Position numbers and translations under genes: made by a program. This document shows positions 27,734 to 36,190 of a stretch of 64,000 nucleotides of DNA, one piece after another (position 1 is the stretch's first letter; each line of letters starts with the position of its first letter). Below the pieces are notes generated by a model. The model made no database searches, had not been told where the DNA came from, and saw nothing but the letters and a program-made list of their open reading frames with translations. The stretch is taken from positions 868,001-932,000 of the forward strand of contig NZ_CP007766.1 of assembly GCF_000816785.1 (NCBI RefSeq), given 5' to 3'. This DNA is from Campylobacter peloridis LMG 23910 (GTDB lineage: Bacteria; Campylobacterota; Campylobacteria; Campylobacterales; Campylobacteraceae).

Positions 27734-28604
27734 TTTTTACTATCTACTTTTACCTATAAAAACAAACTCTGTGGTTTTTATTCCACAAGGTTCTGTTGGT
27801 AAAATTATAACGCAATTAGATAAAAATAACTATAAAATGAGTAATATTGACAAATACACATTATATTTTTTAGGTCACCCACAATCTGGCTGGATAAATA
27901 TAGGCACAAAAGAACTAAATAGAGCTGAATTTTTACACAAACTTACTATAGCCAAAGCAGCACTTGAAACTATTACTTTAATTCCTGGAGAAACTACTGC
28001 AATTTTCTTTGAAGAATTGGCAGAAAAGTTAAATTTAAATTCCAAAATACTAATGCAAGAATTTTATAAACAAAGCCCCTTTAAAGAAGGAATGCTTTTT
28101 CCAGAAACTTATAAAATTCCAAAAGGTATTACAGAAGAGCTTTTAGTAAAATACCTTTTAGCTTTTTCTGCAAATGAATTTAAAAAACTTTCTTACAAAA
28201 TTTTTAGAGAATATAATGAAAAAAAATGGCACGAGTATATCATCATAGCTTCTATTATACAAAAAGAAGCAGCGAACAATGAAGAAATGCCTATAGTTTC
28301 TTCTGTTATTCGTAATCGTCTAAAAAAGGGAATGAAGCTTCAAATGGATGGGACACTAAATTATGGCAAATACTCTCACGAAAAAATCACTCCACAAAGA
28401 ATAAGATCAGACAATAGCTCTTACAATACTTATAAATTTAATGGTATACCAAAAGAAGCTGTTTGTAATGTCTCTTTTGAAGCAATTAAAGCAGCTATTT
28501 TTCCTGCTAAAACAGAGTATTTGTATTTTGTAAGAGATAAAAAAACAAACAAACATATTTTTACTTCTACTCTTCAAGAGCATAATAAAGCAATGAGAAA
28601 TTAA
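27651..28604 (+). CDS. mltG: Endolytic murein transglycosylase MltG (YceG)
   Basis: A 317-aa protein with an N-terminal membrane anchor and a YceG domain. The catalytic Glu lies in IIIASIIQKEAANNEEMPIVSSVIRNRL near residues 199-226, and LQMDGTLNYGKYSH follows. MltG cuts nascent glycan strands and sets their length. The start at 27651 places 83 nt inside the AsmA-like gene. A downstream start would cut into the membrane anchor, so I kept the long form; C. jejuni also has these two genes head to head. Confidence 0.88.
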   Translation: MKSIIGNIKNLRIFLICCDFILIFLLSIFYYLLLPIKTNSVVFIPQGSVGKIITQLDKNNYKMSNIDKYTLYFLGHPQSGWINIGTKELNRAEFLHKLTIAKAALETITLIPGETTAIFFEELAEKLNLNSKILMQEFYKQSPFKEGMLFPETYKIPKGITEELLVKYLLAFSANEFKKLSYKIFREYNEKKWHEYIIIASIIQKEAANNEEMPIVSSVIRNRLKKGMKLQMDGTLNYGKYSHEKITPQRIRSDNSSYNTYKFNGIPKEAVCNVSFEAIKAAIFPAKTEYLYFVRDKKTNKHIFTSTLQEHNKAMRN

Positions 28605-31418
28605 CTATAAAATTTCTCTTTGTCCTTTTGCATCAGGTTCGCTTAAAACGCCAGTTTGTGAAAGTTGTTCTATGATATTTGCCGCACGATTATAGCCTAT
28701 CTTAAGGCGTCTTTGCAAATACGAAATACTAGTTTTTCTATCTTCTAAAATCACAGCTTTAGCTTCTTCATAAAGTTCATCTAAATCCCCATCATCAAAT
28801 TCACTTCTTTTAAAAGCACCTTCTTGATTATCATCTTTTAAAAAACTCTCATCATATTCTACTACTTGTTGAGCTTTTAAAAATTCTACTATATTTTCTA
28901 TTTCATTTTCACTTGCAAAAGGCGCATGCAAACGCACTAAACCACTCATACCAGGAGGAGTAAATAAACAATCGCCCCTTCCTAGCAAACTCTCAGCTCC
29001 CATAGCATCTAAAATTACTTTAGAATCAACTTTTTGCCCTACTTTATAAGAAATTCTACTTGGTAAATTCGCCTTTACAACCCCAGTTACAACATCTACT
29101 GATGGGCGTTGTGTAGCTACGATTAAGTGAATTCCACTTGCTCTTGCCATTTGTGCTAAACGACCTATATAAAATTCTACATCCTTACCTGCACTCATCA
29201 TTAAATCTGCTAATTCATCTATGATTACCACAATAAATGGTAAGATTTCTCCACCTTGTTCTTTGATTTTTTCATTATAATTTTCTATGTTTTTAGTTTT
29301 TGCTTCAGCCATCAAGCGATATCTGCGTTCCATTTCAGCTACCATGTTTGATAAAGCATTAACTGCTTTTTTAGGATCAGTAATTACTGGTGTAAGCAAA
29401 TGTGGTATTTCATTATAAATGCTAAATTCAAGCATTTTAGGATCTATCATCATAAGTCTTAATGTTTTTGGAGAATTTCTATAAAGCAAAGATAAAAGCA
29501 TAGAATTTATACCCACACTTTTTCCACTTCCTGTTGTTCCTGCGATTAAAAGATGAGGAAGTTTTTTAAGATCTGTTATAAAAGGATCACCTACTATATC
29601 TTTACCCAAGGCTATGGTTAAAGGTGAACTTGAATTTTTAAATATTTCACTTTCTAAAATTTCTCTTAAATAAATAGTTTCAATTTTTTCATTTGGAACT
29701 TCTATACCTACTACATCTTTTCCTGGAATTGGAGCTTGAATTCTTATAGTTTGGGCTTTTAAAGCCATAGCTAAATCATCTTGTAAGGATAAAATTTTAC
29801 TAACCTTTACATCAGCAGCTGGACGAAATTCAAATGTAGTTACAACAGGGCCTGTGTAAGTTCTTACAACATCTCCGCCTATTTTAAATCGTCTTAATTT
29901 TTCGAGTAAATCATAAATTTTTCTATCAATTTCTTCTTCATTGATTTCGCTTTTGCCTTCTTTTGGCATAGTTAAAAAATCCAAAGGTGGTAAAGTAAAA
30001 TCATTTGGTTTTTCAAAATTTCCAAAATCAAGCTCCTTTAATAAAGCTTTATTTTCACTCACTTCATCACTAATTAGATGATTTTTATTTTCAACTATAT
30101 CCACGATATTTTCTTGCTCTTTATTTTCAATCTCTTCTACAACAAAAACTTCATCATAAGTTTTTTTAATTCTAAGTTCTTCAATGCTTTTTGGTTTAAT
30201 AAAATCATCCTCATTGAAATCTAGTTCTTTTACTTCATTTTGCGGAATAAAATCCTCATCTTTTAATTCCTTTGTATCCGCCCCTAAAAAGTTGGTTTTG
30301 TTTTGAATTTTTTTAAATTCTGCTTCTTTTTGTGCCTCTATAGCGTTTAATTCTTCTATCTTTTTAAAATCTTCATTTAATTCTTCTAGTATTTTTTCTT
30401 TTTGTAAAGCTTTATATTCTTCTAATAATTTTGCCTTTTGCAACATTTTCTGTCTTTGTTTTATTTCTTTTGCAAAAAAAGAATCCTCATTAATTTCTTT
30501 TTCTTCATTTACATCTATATTGCGTCTTTTATAACTTGGTTCGTCTAAATTTTTACTAATTAAACTTTGAGTATACACATCTTCACTTTTGTTTTTGTAT
30601 TTTGCTAAATACTCTTCAGGGGTCATTTGCGTTTCCTTCACATTTGTTTTACTTGCTTTTTGAGCAAAATTTGCTATAGGTTTTGAAAGTTCATGTATAT
30701 AGCTTGAACTCATTTTTTTATCTTCATCGCTAATAACAACTTCATCTAATGTTTGATTTTTTAATTTTTCAAGATCAAATTTTTCATTTTTATCCTGATT
30801 TTCTTCTTGAGTCGTTTTTATTTTGATATCTTCAAACTCTTCTTTTTTTTCTTTAATTAGTAATTCTTGTTTTAATTGCTCTTGTTCTTGTTTGGTTTCA
30901 TTTTCATATTTATCTCCACCAAAAAATCCAAAAATTTTATTTTTAATTAAAGTCTCAAGTTTTAAATAAAAGTCAAAATCAATCTCTATTTTAAAAATAT
31001 CTTTAATAATTTGCGGAAAACTTATAGTAAATGCGAACGCAAAAAGTAAAATAATTAAAACACTGCAACCAATTTTTCCAAAAAGGCCATCAAGTATAAT
31101 AAACATTGCCGAGGCTATATAGCCTTTATCTTGCAAAAACATCGCACTAAAAATAAGCAATGCTATAACACAAGAGCTAATAGCAACTACATATCTTCTT
31201 TCTATAATTTCAAATTTATAATCATTTTTATATAAAAGATAATTAAACCAAAAAAACACAAAAGGGTAAAATTTACTTAAAGAGCCAAATAAAAAATAAC
31301 TAAGTTTTGCTAAAAAATACCCTATAACACTTACTAATGTTTGTTCAGGTATTAAAACACTCAGACAAAAATAAAAAATAAAAATATTTAAAATTACAAA
31401 AATAGCCTCTTTTTTTAT
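28605..31418 (-). CDS. ftsK: DNA translocase FtsK (start codon unresolved)
   Basis: A four-TM N-terminus, a long charged Lys/Glu-rich linker (~residues 170-480), then the motor: LIAGTTGSGKSVGIN (Walker A), LPFIVVIIDELADLMM (Walker B), and a C-terminal gamma winged helix (SISYLQRRLKIGYNRAANIIEQL). It pumps chromosome ends through the septum and activates XerH-type dimer resolution. The first standard start is GTG at 31259, giving 884 aa but losing the first two TM segments. The same frame stays open upstream to 31418, encoding KKEAIFVILNIFIFYF and more hydrophobic sequence. There an ATA, not ATG, sits 7 nt after AAAGGA. The ATG at 31425 is in another frame. See findings. Confidence 0.88.
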   Translation of the reverse strand: MKKEAIFVILNIFIFYFCLSVLIPEQTLVSVIGYFLAKLSYFLFGSLSKFYPFVFFWFNYLLYKNDYKFEIIERRYVVAISSCVIALLIFSAMFLQDKGYIASAMFIILDGLFGKIGCSVLIILLFAFAFTISFPQIIKDIFKIEIDFDFYLKLETLIKNKIFGFFGGDKYENETKQEQEQLKQELLIKEKKEEFEDIKIKTTQEENQDKNEKFDLEKLKNQTLDEVVISDEDKKMSSSYIHELSKPIANFAQKASKTNVKETQMTPEEYLAKYKNKSEDVYTQSLISKNLDEPSYKRRNIDVNEEKEINEDSFFAKEIKQRQKMLQKAKLLEEYKALQKEKILEELNEDFKKIEELNAIEAQKEAEFKKIQNKTNFLGADTKELKDEDFIPQNEVKELDFNEDDFIKPKSIEELRIKKTYDEVFVVEEIENKEQENIVDIVENKNHLISDEVSENKALLKELDFGNFEKPNDFTLPPLDFLTMPKEGKSEINEEEIDRKIYDLLEKLRRFKIGGDVVRTYTGPVVTTFEFRPAADVKVSKILSLQDDLAMALKAQTIRIQAPIPGKDVVGIEVPNEKIETIYLREILESEIFKNSSSPLTIALGKDIVGDPFITDLKKLPHLLIAGTTGSGKSVGINSMLLSLLYRNSPKTLRLMMIDPKMLEFSIYNEIPHLLTPVITDPKKAVNALSNMVAEMERRYRLMAEAKTKNIENYNEKIKEQGGEILPFIVVIIDELADLMMSAGKDVEFYIGRLAQMARASGIHLIVATQRPSVDVVTGVVKANLPSRISYKVGQKVDSKVILDAMGAESLLGRGDCLFTPPGMSGLVRLHAPFASENEIENIVEFLKAQQVVEYDESFLKDDNQEGAFKRSEFDDGDLDELYEEAKAVILEDRKTSISYLQRRLKIGYNRAANIIEQLSQTGVLSEPDAKGQREIL

Positions 31419-31446
31419 AACGCATCCTTTATAAAGAAAAAAGGCT

Positions 31447-31452
31447 ATTATA
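31447..31452 (-). promoter_or_regulatory. Probable -10 box of ftsK
   Basis: TATAAT on the minus strand (GATATAATAG), about 29 nt upstream of the proposed ATA start at 31418 and 9 nt from the flgL stop. It would place the ribosome site AAAGGA in a short leader. Confidence 0.45.
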
Positions 31453-31460
31453 TCAAAAAA

Positions 31461-33668
31461 TTATAAGTAGTTTAACAAACTAATTTGAGAAATTTTAGAA
31501 GTCGCAGAAAGCATAGCTTGATACGAAACCATTGTTTGCATAAACTGCATATATGTTTGCCCATAATCAGCATCTGTTACTCCGCTTTTTATAGTAGCGA
31601 CATTAACATTTAAAAAAGTCATTCTTTTATTTGTTTCTTCTATAGAATTTGTATATGAACCTATAGTTGTTTGTGTTTTTCTAACATGATCTTGTAAATG
31701 ATCAAGTCTTTCTAATGCACCTTGCAAACCTGTATTTCTAGGATCGCTTCCTTCAGAATCTGCTCTCATATTGCCATTTAAAACAGCATCTATCATTTCA
31801 TCTAAATCTTTAATCAAATCAACATTGGGATCATCTATAGTTAAAGAATTATTTGCACTAAAAGTAAAGCCTGAACCTTGCGTTACTCCTCCACCGGTAG
31901 TTGGAAAATTAGTATTTGAATTAGAGTCTTTTATACTCACTCCGATATTTGTATTGGTAGAAAATTTATCAGTGATACTAATGCGACCTTTATAGTCCAT
32001 ATTTACTTCTACAGAATCTTTTGAATTTGCAACCAATCTTTGATATTCTTTAAAATTAGCTACATTAGCAGGAGTGAGGGTATTTGCAGGTATATTATCA
32101 GAAGCAATCATACCTATAATATCATTTAATTGTCTATAAGTAATATCCTCAGGATTAGTAACAATAGCATTGTTTGGATTATTAGGATCTACATTCATGA
32201 TTGGAATTTGTATTAAAGTTCCATCTGGCTTTGTAAAACTAACTAAAGAATTTTCTAAATTTACTGTTACATCGTATCTTTGTCCGCTTTTAGAAGTAAT
32301 ATTCATCTGAAGTTGCTGACCAGCCATACTTCCATTTGAATTTGCTATTACTTCGCTTAATTTTGTGCTATCATTAGCATATTGACTTGTTCCTTTTATA
32401 ATCTGAGAAACATTACCATATACTGTGTTTCCATCTTTTTCAAAAGGAACATCAAATTCCTTACCATTGGTTTTATTGCCATTAATATTGCTTTTAATAA
32501 AATCTGTTTGATGAATATTTATTTCAAAGTCTTGACCATTAACTTGAATTGTTACAGGACTTGTTACATTGTTTATATTTCCATTATGAGCTGCTTGCAT
32601 AATGCGATCTGTTAGTTGATCCATACTTATACCCTCAGCATCAGCAGCTTCTTTTAAGGCATTAATTTGCCCTTTATCTTGAACTTGTGGTGTCATAGCA
32701 ACAGCGTGAAAATCTAAAGAACTATTACCTTCTTTTAAATTTTTAATCTCAATTTGTCCACTATCATTCATTTTAACTTCGACAACTTTATTTGTATCTG
32801 TATTGCCATAAAGTTTTCCAATATTTTCTAAAACATCACCTATTTTATCTTCAGGTCCTATATTAATCGTTGCTTTAAAACTTGTTCCATCAGGTTTTAC
32901 ACCTTGTATATACATAGAACTTTTTGGAAAAGGTAATTTACTATCTGCATAATCAAAATCTTTATCTGGATCAAGTCCACCACCTTGAACATAATTTTGT
33001 CCTATCAAATATGAAAATTTTGATTCTTCATCTAAAAATTTTTTTTGATCAGGATTTTTTATAACATCATACCTATTATCAATCATAGAAACATTTGTGG
33101 ATATAAGCTTATTGATATTAGAATCTGGTTTAAAAAATAAATCCCATCCAGGTATATTATAAGGGATTTGAGTTCCAGAACCACTTACTACAAAAATATT
33201 GTCTTTATTTCCATTATAATTACCATATTTATCAAAAGGTTTTGTAGCTGTATTTGAACCTGCAAAAAGATATTGTCCGTTAATACTAGTATTTGCTATG
33301 TTTACTATGGATTCTTTAATTAATTTAAGCTCTTTAGCAATAGCCTCTCTTGATGTTTGAGAATTACCATCACTTGCTGCCTTTGTTAGAAGTGTTTTAA
33401 ATTTTTCCAAAAGCTCTGTGATGTTTTTTAAAGCTGTATCTGTATTTTTAGCCATTTCTTGTGCAGCTTGTGTTCCTTCTATGATTTGATTTATATTTGC
33501 CATTTCATATTCTAATCTTGAACCATTTATATAAGTATTAGCGTGTTCAAATGAATGTTGAATGAGTTGCCCTGTTTGTAATTGCAAATTATACTTATTT
33601 AGTAAAGATTGCCCATCAGTATAATTTTGTATAGAAGTATAAAAAGTATATTGATTACTAATTCTCAT
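31461..33668 (-). CDS. flgL: Flagellar hook-associated protein 3 (hook-filament junction)
   Basis: A 735-aa protein starting MRISNQYTFYTSIQNYTDGQ, with flagellin-like N-terminal coiled coils (residues ~1-150, including INGQYLFAGSN) and C-terminal helices (TYMQFMQTMVSYQAMLSATSKISQISLLNYL). The large variable middle is usual for campylobacter FlgL (older name FlaD). It sits on the distal end of the hook under the filament. I chose the ATG at 33668 rather than one 17 codons upstream because it has a GGAGC ribosome site and lies just downstream of a sigma54 promoter, while the upstream start is inside that promoter. Confidence 0.93.
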   Translation of the reverse strand: MRISNQYTFYTSIQNYTDGQSLLNKYNLQLQTGQLIQHSFEHANTYINGSRLEYEMANINQIIEGTQAAQEMAKNTDTALKNITELLEKFKTLLTKAASDGNSQTSREAIAKELKLIKESIVNIANTSINGQYLFAGSNTATKPFDKYGNYNGNKDNIFVVSGSGTQIPYNIPGWDLFFKPDSNINKLISTNVSMIDNRYDVIKNPDQKKFLDEESKFSYLIGQNYVQGGGLDPDKDFDYADSKLPFPKSSMYIQGVKPDGTSFKATINIGPEDKIGDVLENIGKLYGNTDTNKVVEVKMNDSGQIEIKNLKEGNSSLDFHAVAMTPQVQDKGQINALKEAADAEGISMDQLTDRIMQAAHNGNINNVTSPVTIQVNGQDFEINIHQTDFIKSNINGNKTNGKEFDVPFEKDGNTVYGNVSQIIKGTSQYANDSTKLSEVIANSNGSMAGQQLQMNITSKSGQRYDVTVNLENSLVSFTKPDGTLIQIPIMNVDPNNPNNAIVTNPEDITYRQLNDIIGMIASDNIPANTLTPANVANFKEYQRLVANSKDSVEVNMDYKGRISITDKFSTNTNIGVSIKDSNSNTNFPTTGGGVTQGSGFTFSANNSLTIDDPNVDLIKDLDEMIDAVLNGNMRADSEGSDPRNTGLQGALERLDHLQDHVRKTQTTIGSYTNSIEETNKRMTFLNVNVATIKSGVTDADYGQTYMQFMQTMVSYQAMLSATSKISQISLLNYL

Positions 33669-33701
33669 TGTTTGCTCCACAAATAAATTTTCAAATTTTA
33701 C

Positions 33702-33719
33702 AAGCAAAAAAAGTTCCAA
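33702..33719 (-). promoter_or_regulatory. Sigma54 (RpoN) promoter of flgL
   Basis: The minus strand reads TTGGAACTTTTTTTGCTT, with GG and GC exactly 10 nt apart, matching the -24/-12 consensus. It is 34 nt before the flgL ATG. Hook-class flagellar genes in Campylobacter are RpoN/FlgR controlled. Confidence 0.9.
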
Positions 33720-33780
33720 ATTTTAATGATATTTAAATTTTTTATATAAAATATTTTATATTGTTTTAATTTTTTTTTAG

Positions 33781-33786
33781 TATAAT
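33781..33786 (+). promoter_or_regulatory. -10 box of tRNA-Leu
   Basis: TATAAT preceded by TTTTTTTTAG, a typical Campylobacter sigma70 promoter, 41 nt before the tRNA 5' end. Confidence 0.7.
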
Positions 33787-33826
33787 CTCAAATCCTAGAA
33801 TTTATTTTTTTTAAACTCCAAAAAAA

Positions 33827-33913
33827 GCCCGAGTGGTGAAACTGGTAGACGCGCCAGACTCAAAATCTGGTAAGGGCAACCTTGTGTCGGTTCGAGTCCG
33901 ACCTCGGGCACCA
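33827..33913 (+). tRNA. tRNA-Leu (anticodon CAA)
   Basis: The acceptor stem GCCCGAG/CTCGGGC pairs perfectly and is followed by A and an encoded CCA. The anticodon stem CCAGA/TCTGG holds loop CTCAAAA with anticodon CAA, reading UUG. The T arm GGTTCGAGTCC is present. The long variable arm (TAAGGGCAACCTTGTG region) is typical of class II tRNA-Leu; total 87 nt. It lies exactly at the border between housekeeping genes and the T6SS island, so it is a candidate integration site. Confidence 0.97.
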
Positions 33914-34018
33914 TTTGTTTTTTACTCCCAAGTGTTTTTTTGGTAAATTATATTCAAAATATTAAAAAAGAGTTTTTATTTTCATTAACAAACCACACCT
34001 GCTAAATCTACCATTTAC

Positions 34019-34840
34019 CTACTTCAACCTCACATTCATAATCATATTAGATAAAAAGATACTATCTTTATCAAAGCTTTTTAAGTTATATTCTAGTTTT
34101 AAGTATCTTTTTTGTATATCTTGCATTAAAGTTGAAAGATTGTATAAACTTAAACTTTCTAATATATTTATAAGTTCTATCTTACTTAAAGTATTAAAAT
34201 CATTTAACAAGCTAAGATAATTACTTATAATAGAAGAAGAATTGATATTATGAAATATAATTTTATTTTTTATATCTTCTTTAATAAAAAATTGATTATT
34301 TTTTATATAAAAATAATCTTTAAGATGATGATTACTTAATATTTGATTGTAAAAACTTAAAAGGCTTTCTTTACTATTTAAGTCTATAAAATTTAAAAAT
34401 ATATTTTCTTTTAATAATGCTTCTTGTAATTGTTTTAAGTTTTTAAAAGCTTGATTTATACTAGAAGTATTTTTTAAAGCATAAATGATATTATCATCTT
34501 TAGAAATTTTTCTATTTATATTATATTGCAATAAAGGATTTTTATAAAGTGTATCACTATTGATTAAGATATTGATATGAAAAGATTCTTTTATATCAAT
34601 ATGTTTTTTAATATGTAAAAATTCTAAAATATTTAAAAAAGCATTAGGTATGTAAAATTGATCTAAACTAAGTTGTAAAAAATGATTCATATTATGCATA
34701 GAAAAAATATCATTATCTTTAATCAAATCATCTTTATTTAGATTAAATAACATAACTCCACCAAAACCCAATAAGCTTAAATTTTTTAAATTCTCTAAAG
34801 CTTTTCTTTTTTCTAAATCAATTTGAAGTATTTTTTGCAT
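34019..34840 (-). CDS. Unknown protein at the distal end of the T6SS effector operon
   Basis: A 273-aa protein, MQKILQIDLEKRKALENLKN..., rich in Leu, Ile, Asn and Lys, with no signal peptide and no clear membrane segment. I do not recognise it. It resembles a helical cytoplasmic protein, with many short LNDF/LSLLN/LLSFYNQIL stretches. It lies 54 nt downstream of the 428-aa gene on the same strand and is the last gene before the tRNA. Its position after large unknown genes would fit an immunity or chaperone protein, but nothing in the sequence proves this. Confidence 0.6.
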   Translation of the reverse strand: MQKILQIDLEKRKALENLKNLSLLGFGGVMLFNLNKDDLIKDNDIFSMHNMNHFLQLSLDQFYIPNAFLNILEFLHIKKHIDIKESFHINILINSDTLYKNPLLQYNINRKISKDDNIIYALKNTSSINQAFKNLKQLQEALLKENIFLNFIDLNSKESLLSFYNQILSNHHLKDYFYIKNNQFFIKEDIKNKIIFHNINSSSIISNYLSLLNDFNTLSKIELINILESLSLYNLSTLMQDIQKRYLKLEYNLKSFDKDSIFLSNMIMNVRLK

Positions 34841-34893
34841 TGTTTATCCTTTTATTTTAATTTTACTTTAAATATTTTTTTGTTTTGATTAAA

Positions 34894-36180
34894 TTACTCT
34901 TTTATATTATGTTCTTTAGCATAAGCTAGTATTTTAGCTCGAAGTTCTTGCGGGAAATTATATCTATATATGGCAGGAATTCTTGGATCAAGGAGTCTAT
35001 CAAGCTTATGTCTTTTATAATACCATTCTAGGTTTTCAGGGGTAAAATAATAAGGTGCATTAGGATAGCCTTGAGGTGGAGTTAGGGCTGCTAGTTTGGC
35101 ATGTAGTATTAAAGTATCATTAAAAAGTTGTGCTCTTTCTTCGCTCCAATCATTAGGTGTATCAGTTTCATAACCTTGCCTCATACCCTTTCTATATCCA
35201 ACCCTATAACGATCAAATTCTCTTCTGCTTTCATAAGTAGAATCTACATCCCTTGGATCTTTTATCTTACCCTCAACTATATCACTTCTTAAGGCTTTGT
35301 ATATACTTCCAAATTGATCATTAGCCAATCTATATTTATTTAAATCAATTACCCAATCTACTCCCATAATCTCATCTATAAAAGGAAGCATACCAAATTC
35401 ATCAGGTTTTAAAGTCTTAGCTAAGGTTTTAATCTCTTGTTCTCTTAAAGGATTTTTATGCACTCCCACTAAACCACTTCCTACAGCAATATCAGCATAA
35501 CCATAAATAGCACCTAATAAATTAGGTTTATCTAATATACTACTTCCTCCACTTAATTGTATATAAAGTATAGTAGCTTGGATAAATCTTGCATTAAAAC
35601 CATTTTGAGACATATCATTAGCTAGATATTTATAATCACCTAATATTCCTGCTGCCATACCCCATTCATTATGAAATAAACTTGATCTTAGATTATGTTT
35701 ATTATCATCTACTATTCTATATAATTTTTCATATTTAGGATCTACATTTCCTTTTTCATCTACAGCCCCTATAGCTTCATAAGGTATATCTATAACAACA
35801 CTTCTTATACCACTTCTTATAACTAAATACTTATATCTTTCTTTTTTAGTTTTTAAAGATTTATAATAAGCTTTTTCTGCTTTAGTCCAAGGAGCTATGC
35901 TTCCTTTAATAGGATCTTTTAAATAAATACTTTGCCAATCTTTAAACTCAAGTAAAGTAGAACTTTGCCCTGTGTAAAGATTAGGATCTAAATATCTTGG
36001 TTTATAGTCTTTGTAGGGAGAGTTTTGTTTGATATTGTGTGCTTCAAACAAAGCTTTAGAATATTCTTGGGTGTATTTGCCTACCTTAGCTCCCCCATCA
36101 TATAATAAAATTTTATTCGTTTTTTTTTCTACATCTAATATAACACCATTAGGCATATAAATTTCATAAGTTTCACTCAT
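34894..36180 (-). CDS. Unknown 428-aa protein of the T6SS effector operon, candidate effector
   Basis: Starts MSETYEIYMPNGVILDVEKK. No signal peptide. It is less AT-biased in composition than its neighbours and rich in Tyr, Arg and Gly, with compact segments FHNEWGMAAGILGDYKYLA, YGYADIAVGSGLVGVHKNPL and EIMGVDWVIDLNKYRLANDQF. It looks like a folded globular enzyme, perhaps a toxin, but I find no motif I can name. It lies 10 nt downstream of the 1160-aa gene. A ribosome site AAAGGAT precedes the ATG. Possible roles are effector, enzyme partner or adaptor; I cannot choose between them. Confidence 0.6.
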   Translation of the reverse strand: MSETYEIYMPNGVILDVEKKTNKILLYDGGAKVGKYTQEYSKALFEAHNIKQNSPYKDYKPRYLDPNLYTGQSSTLLEFKDWQSIYLKDPIKGSIAPWTKAEKAYYKSLKTKKERYKYLVIRSGIRSVVIDIPYEAIGAVDEKGNVDPKYEKLYRIVDDNKHNLRSSLFHNEWGMAAGILGDYKYLANDMSQNGFNARFIQATILYIQLSGGSSILDKPNLLGAIYGYADIAVGSGLVGVHKNPLREQEIKTLAKTLKPDEFGMLPFIDEIMGVDWVIDLNKYRLANDQFGSIYKALRSDIVEGKIKDPRDVDSTYESRREFDRYRVGYRKGMRQGYETDTPNDWSEERAQLFNDTLILHAKLAALTPPQGYPNAPYYFTPENLEWYYKRHKLDRLLDPRIPAIYRYNFPQELRAKILAYAKEHNIKE

Positions 36181-36190
36181 TTTTATCCTT

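Noticed and set aside
31423-31425. ATG at 31425 as the ftsK start
   Set aside because: It is out of frame with the conserved membrane segments and has no space between the AAAGG and the ATG. It is kept only as part of the ftsK start finding.
33914-34018. Copy of the tRNA 3' end (att site) just after tRNA-Leu
   Set aside because: I compared the following 105 nt with the tRNA 3' end and saw no second copy here. A distant copy outside the window remains possible.
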